Shown here in pieces: positions 63,047 through 64,000 of a DNA stretch of 64,000 bases. Positions within the stretch are counted from its first letter, which is position 1. Every line of letters begins with the position of its first letter. The translations under genes and the position numbers were made by a program. The stretch comes from Alphaproteobacteria bacterium (lineage in GTDB: Bacteria > Pseudomonadota > Alphaproteobacteria > CACIAM-22H2). A model generated the notes under the pieces. The model ran no database searches. It saw nothing but the letters and a program-made list of their open reading frames with translations, and was not told where the DNA came from. Location of the stretch: NCBI GenBank assembly GCA_016793165.1, contig JAEULA010000031.1, positions 62,001 to 126,000 of the forward strand, in the 5' to 3' direction.

Positions 63047-64000
63047 TCAGCCGCTGGCGGCGACGGAGCGCAGCAGGTCGAGGAGGGCCTGCGTCGGCTT
63101 GCCATCCTCGGGCACGCCGGCCGTGCGCTGGAATTCCTTGATGGCGTTGGTCGTGCGCTGGCCCGGGCGGCCGTCCGGCGTCCCCGGGTTGTAGCGCAGC
63201 TTCGCGAGCAGCGCCTGGATCTCCTTGATCGTCTCGCGCTGCACGAACTCTGGGGTGAGCGTGCGCAGCTTTGCCTGCGCACGCGGATCGCCGGCCGTCG
63301 CGGCAAGCTGGTAGTAGCTGCGAGCGCGGCCGAGGTCGCGGCCGACTCCGAGGCCGCCCTCGAAGATCTCGGCGAGCGCGATGTTGGCCTGCGGGATGCG
63401 CTCGGCCGCGCGCTCGAACCAGGTCACCGCCTTGTCGACATCGGCCTTCACGCCCCAGCCGCGCGCCAGCGCGACGGCGAAGTTGTACTGCGACGGCGGG
63501 TAGCCCTGCTCGGCGGCCTTCTCGTACCACTTGGCCGCCTCGTCGAGGTTCTGCTCGGTGCCGCGCGAGCGCTCGTACATCACCGCGAGATTGTGCTGGG
63601 CCGTCGGCATGCCGGATTCGGCGGCACGCTTGAACCACTTGAACGCCTCGCTCCAGTCCTGGTCGACGCCCTCGCCGGCGGCATAGCGCGCGCCGAGCGT
63701 GAACTGCGCCGCGGCGTCCCCGCCATTCGCGGCCTGCTTCAGCTCGCCGAGAGGGTCGTTGGGATCGATCGGCGGCGGCGGCGGCGGGAGCGGCGCAGCG
63801 GTCGTGTAGCCGGGCGCCGCGGGGGCCGGGCTCGCGACGGCGGGTGGCGGCGTTGCCGGAGCGGCCGGTGCCGGAGGCGCGGCAGGCGCGGTTGCCGTCG
63901 CGGCGGGCGGCGCCGGTGGCGCGCCGCTCGCCGCCGGCGGCGGCGCGGCCGTGGCGGGCGGCGCCGGAACGGGCGACGCCGGGGGCGGCTGGGCGGGCGT
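63047..64000 (-). CDS. SEL1-repeat protein with peptidoglycan-binding domain, N-terminus cut by window edge
   Basis: The frame is open from the right edge to the stop at 63047 (317 residues visible). From the edge: a low-complexity Ala/Pro linker (about 75 residues); four SEL1-type repeats (AQFTLGARYAAGEGVDQDW, AQHNLAVMYERSRGTEQN, SQYNFAVALARGWGVKAD, ANIALAEIFEGGLGVGRD); and a C-terminal PG_binding_1-like domain (EIQALLAKLRYNPGTPDG, TNAIKEFQRTAGVPEDGKP). The layout suits a cell-envelope or division-associated scaffold such as the PodJ-like group, but that cannot be decided from this part. The ATG at 63610 is internal, not a start. Confidence 0.88.
   Translation of the reverse strand, partial: TPAQPPPASPVPAPPATAAPPPAASGAPPAPPAATATAPAAPPAPAAPATPPPAVASPAPAAPGYTTAAPLPPPPPPIDPNDPLGELKQAANGGDAAAQFTLGARYAAGEGVDQDWSEAFKWFKRAAESGMPTAQHNLAVMYERSRGTEQNLDEAAKWYEKAAEQGYPPSQYNFAVALARGWGVKADVDKAVTWFERAAERIPQANIALAEIFEGGLGVGRDLGRARSYYQLAATAGDPRAQAKLRTLTPEFVQRETIKEIQALLAKLRYNPGTPDGRPGQRTTNAIKEFQRTAGVPEDGKPTQALLDLLRSVAASG

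Noticed and set aside
63047..63610. A 187-residue SEL1 protein starting at 63610
   Set aside because: The frame is open to the window edge with another SEL1 repeat and a Pro-rich linker upstream, so 63610 is an internal Met of a longer, truncated gene.
63780..64000. Simple-sequence repeat at the right edge
   Set aside because: It is the coding sequence of an Ala/Pro-rich linker in the SEL1 protein, not an independent repeat.

Overview
This is a 64-kb chromosomal stretch of roughly 70% G+C from an alphaproteobacterium. The order Rhodospirillales or a Reyranella-like relative is an inference. The evidence is the set of small families seen together (DUF3297, DUF4170, a broken DUF1737), an electron-transfer flavoprotein:ubiquinone oxidoreductase, an alphaproteobacterial-type uracil-DNA glycosylase, and many TRAP, peptide-ABC and hydantoinase genes. 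No rRNA, tRNA, CRISPR array, transposase or phage gene was seen.

Layout. 1-5.1 kb: a two-component system (kinase cut by the window edge) next to a 1279-residue RTX/cadherin-like secreted protein, with a triple TTCAG repeat between them. 5.5-12.5 kb: small conserved genes, a LysR regulator divergent from an acyl-CoA-dehydrogenase-like gene plus a thiamine-diphosphate enzyme, a DUF1737 gene broken by a stop codon, and an epoxide-hydrolase-like enzyme. 12.5-25.2 kb: mostly core functions (HD-GYP signalling, arsenosugar-type glycosyltransferases, MoaB, lytic transglycosylase, uracil-DNA glycosylase, ETF-QO, a TPR protein, IspE, a PAS-adenylate cyclase). 25.2-30.2 kb: two tandem threonine-dehydratase-like enzymes, a DMT exporter and a double GNAT acetyltransferase.

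30.2-38.8 kb is a minus-strand catabolic operon: class II aldolase, CocE/NonD hydrolase, then a dipeptide-type ABC transporter (binding protein, two permeases, two ATPases). Three tandem hairpins separate the binding-protein gene from the permeases. 39.0-47.7 kb: a peptide deformylase, then a TRAP transporter with HyuA and HyuB (hydantoinase/oxoprolinase) controlled by a divergent LysR gene. 47.8-51.4 kb: an FKBP isomerase and a three-gene module of a secreted HD-domain protein, a periplasmic cupredoxin-like protein and a polytopic membrane protein. 51.6-63 kb: two DapA-type aldolases, a second CocE/NonD hydrolase, a second TRAP transporter, a GntR/LacI hybrid regulator, a frameshifted ABC binding protein, a DoeB-like deacylase and a second class II aldolase. 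The right edge cuts a SEL1-repeat/peptidoglycan-binding protein.

The accessory half repeats one plan: high-affinity uptake of an organic acid, amide or peptide, then amide/ester hydrolysis and a class II aldolase or DapA-type lyase. The least expected points are: a 145-bp and a 135-bp palindromic element with 9-bp-periodic arms, each inside a same-strand gene cluster; an acyl-CoA-dehydrogenase homologue with no acidic catalytic base at either usual position; the exported HD-domain module; and the strong bias of the rare tetranucleotide CTAG towards promoter regions.
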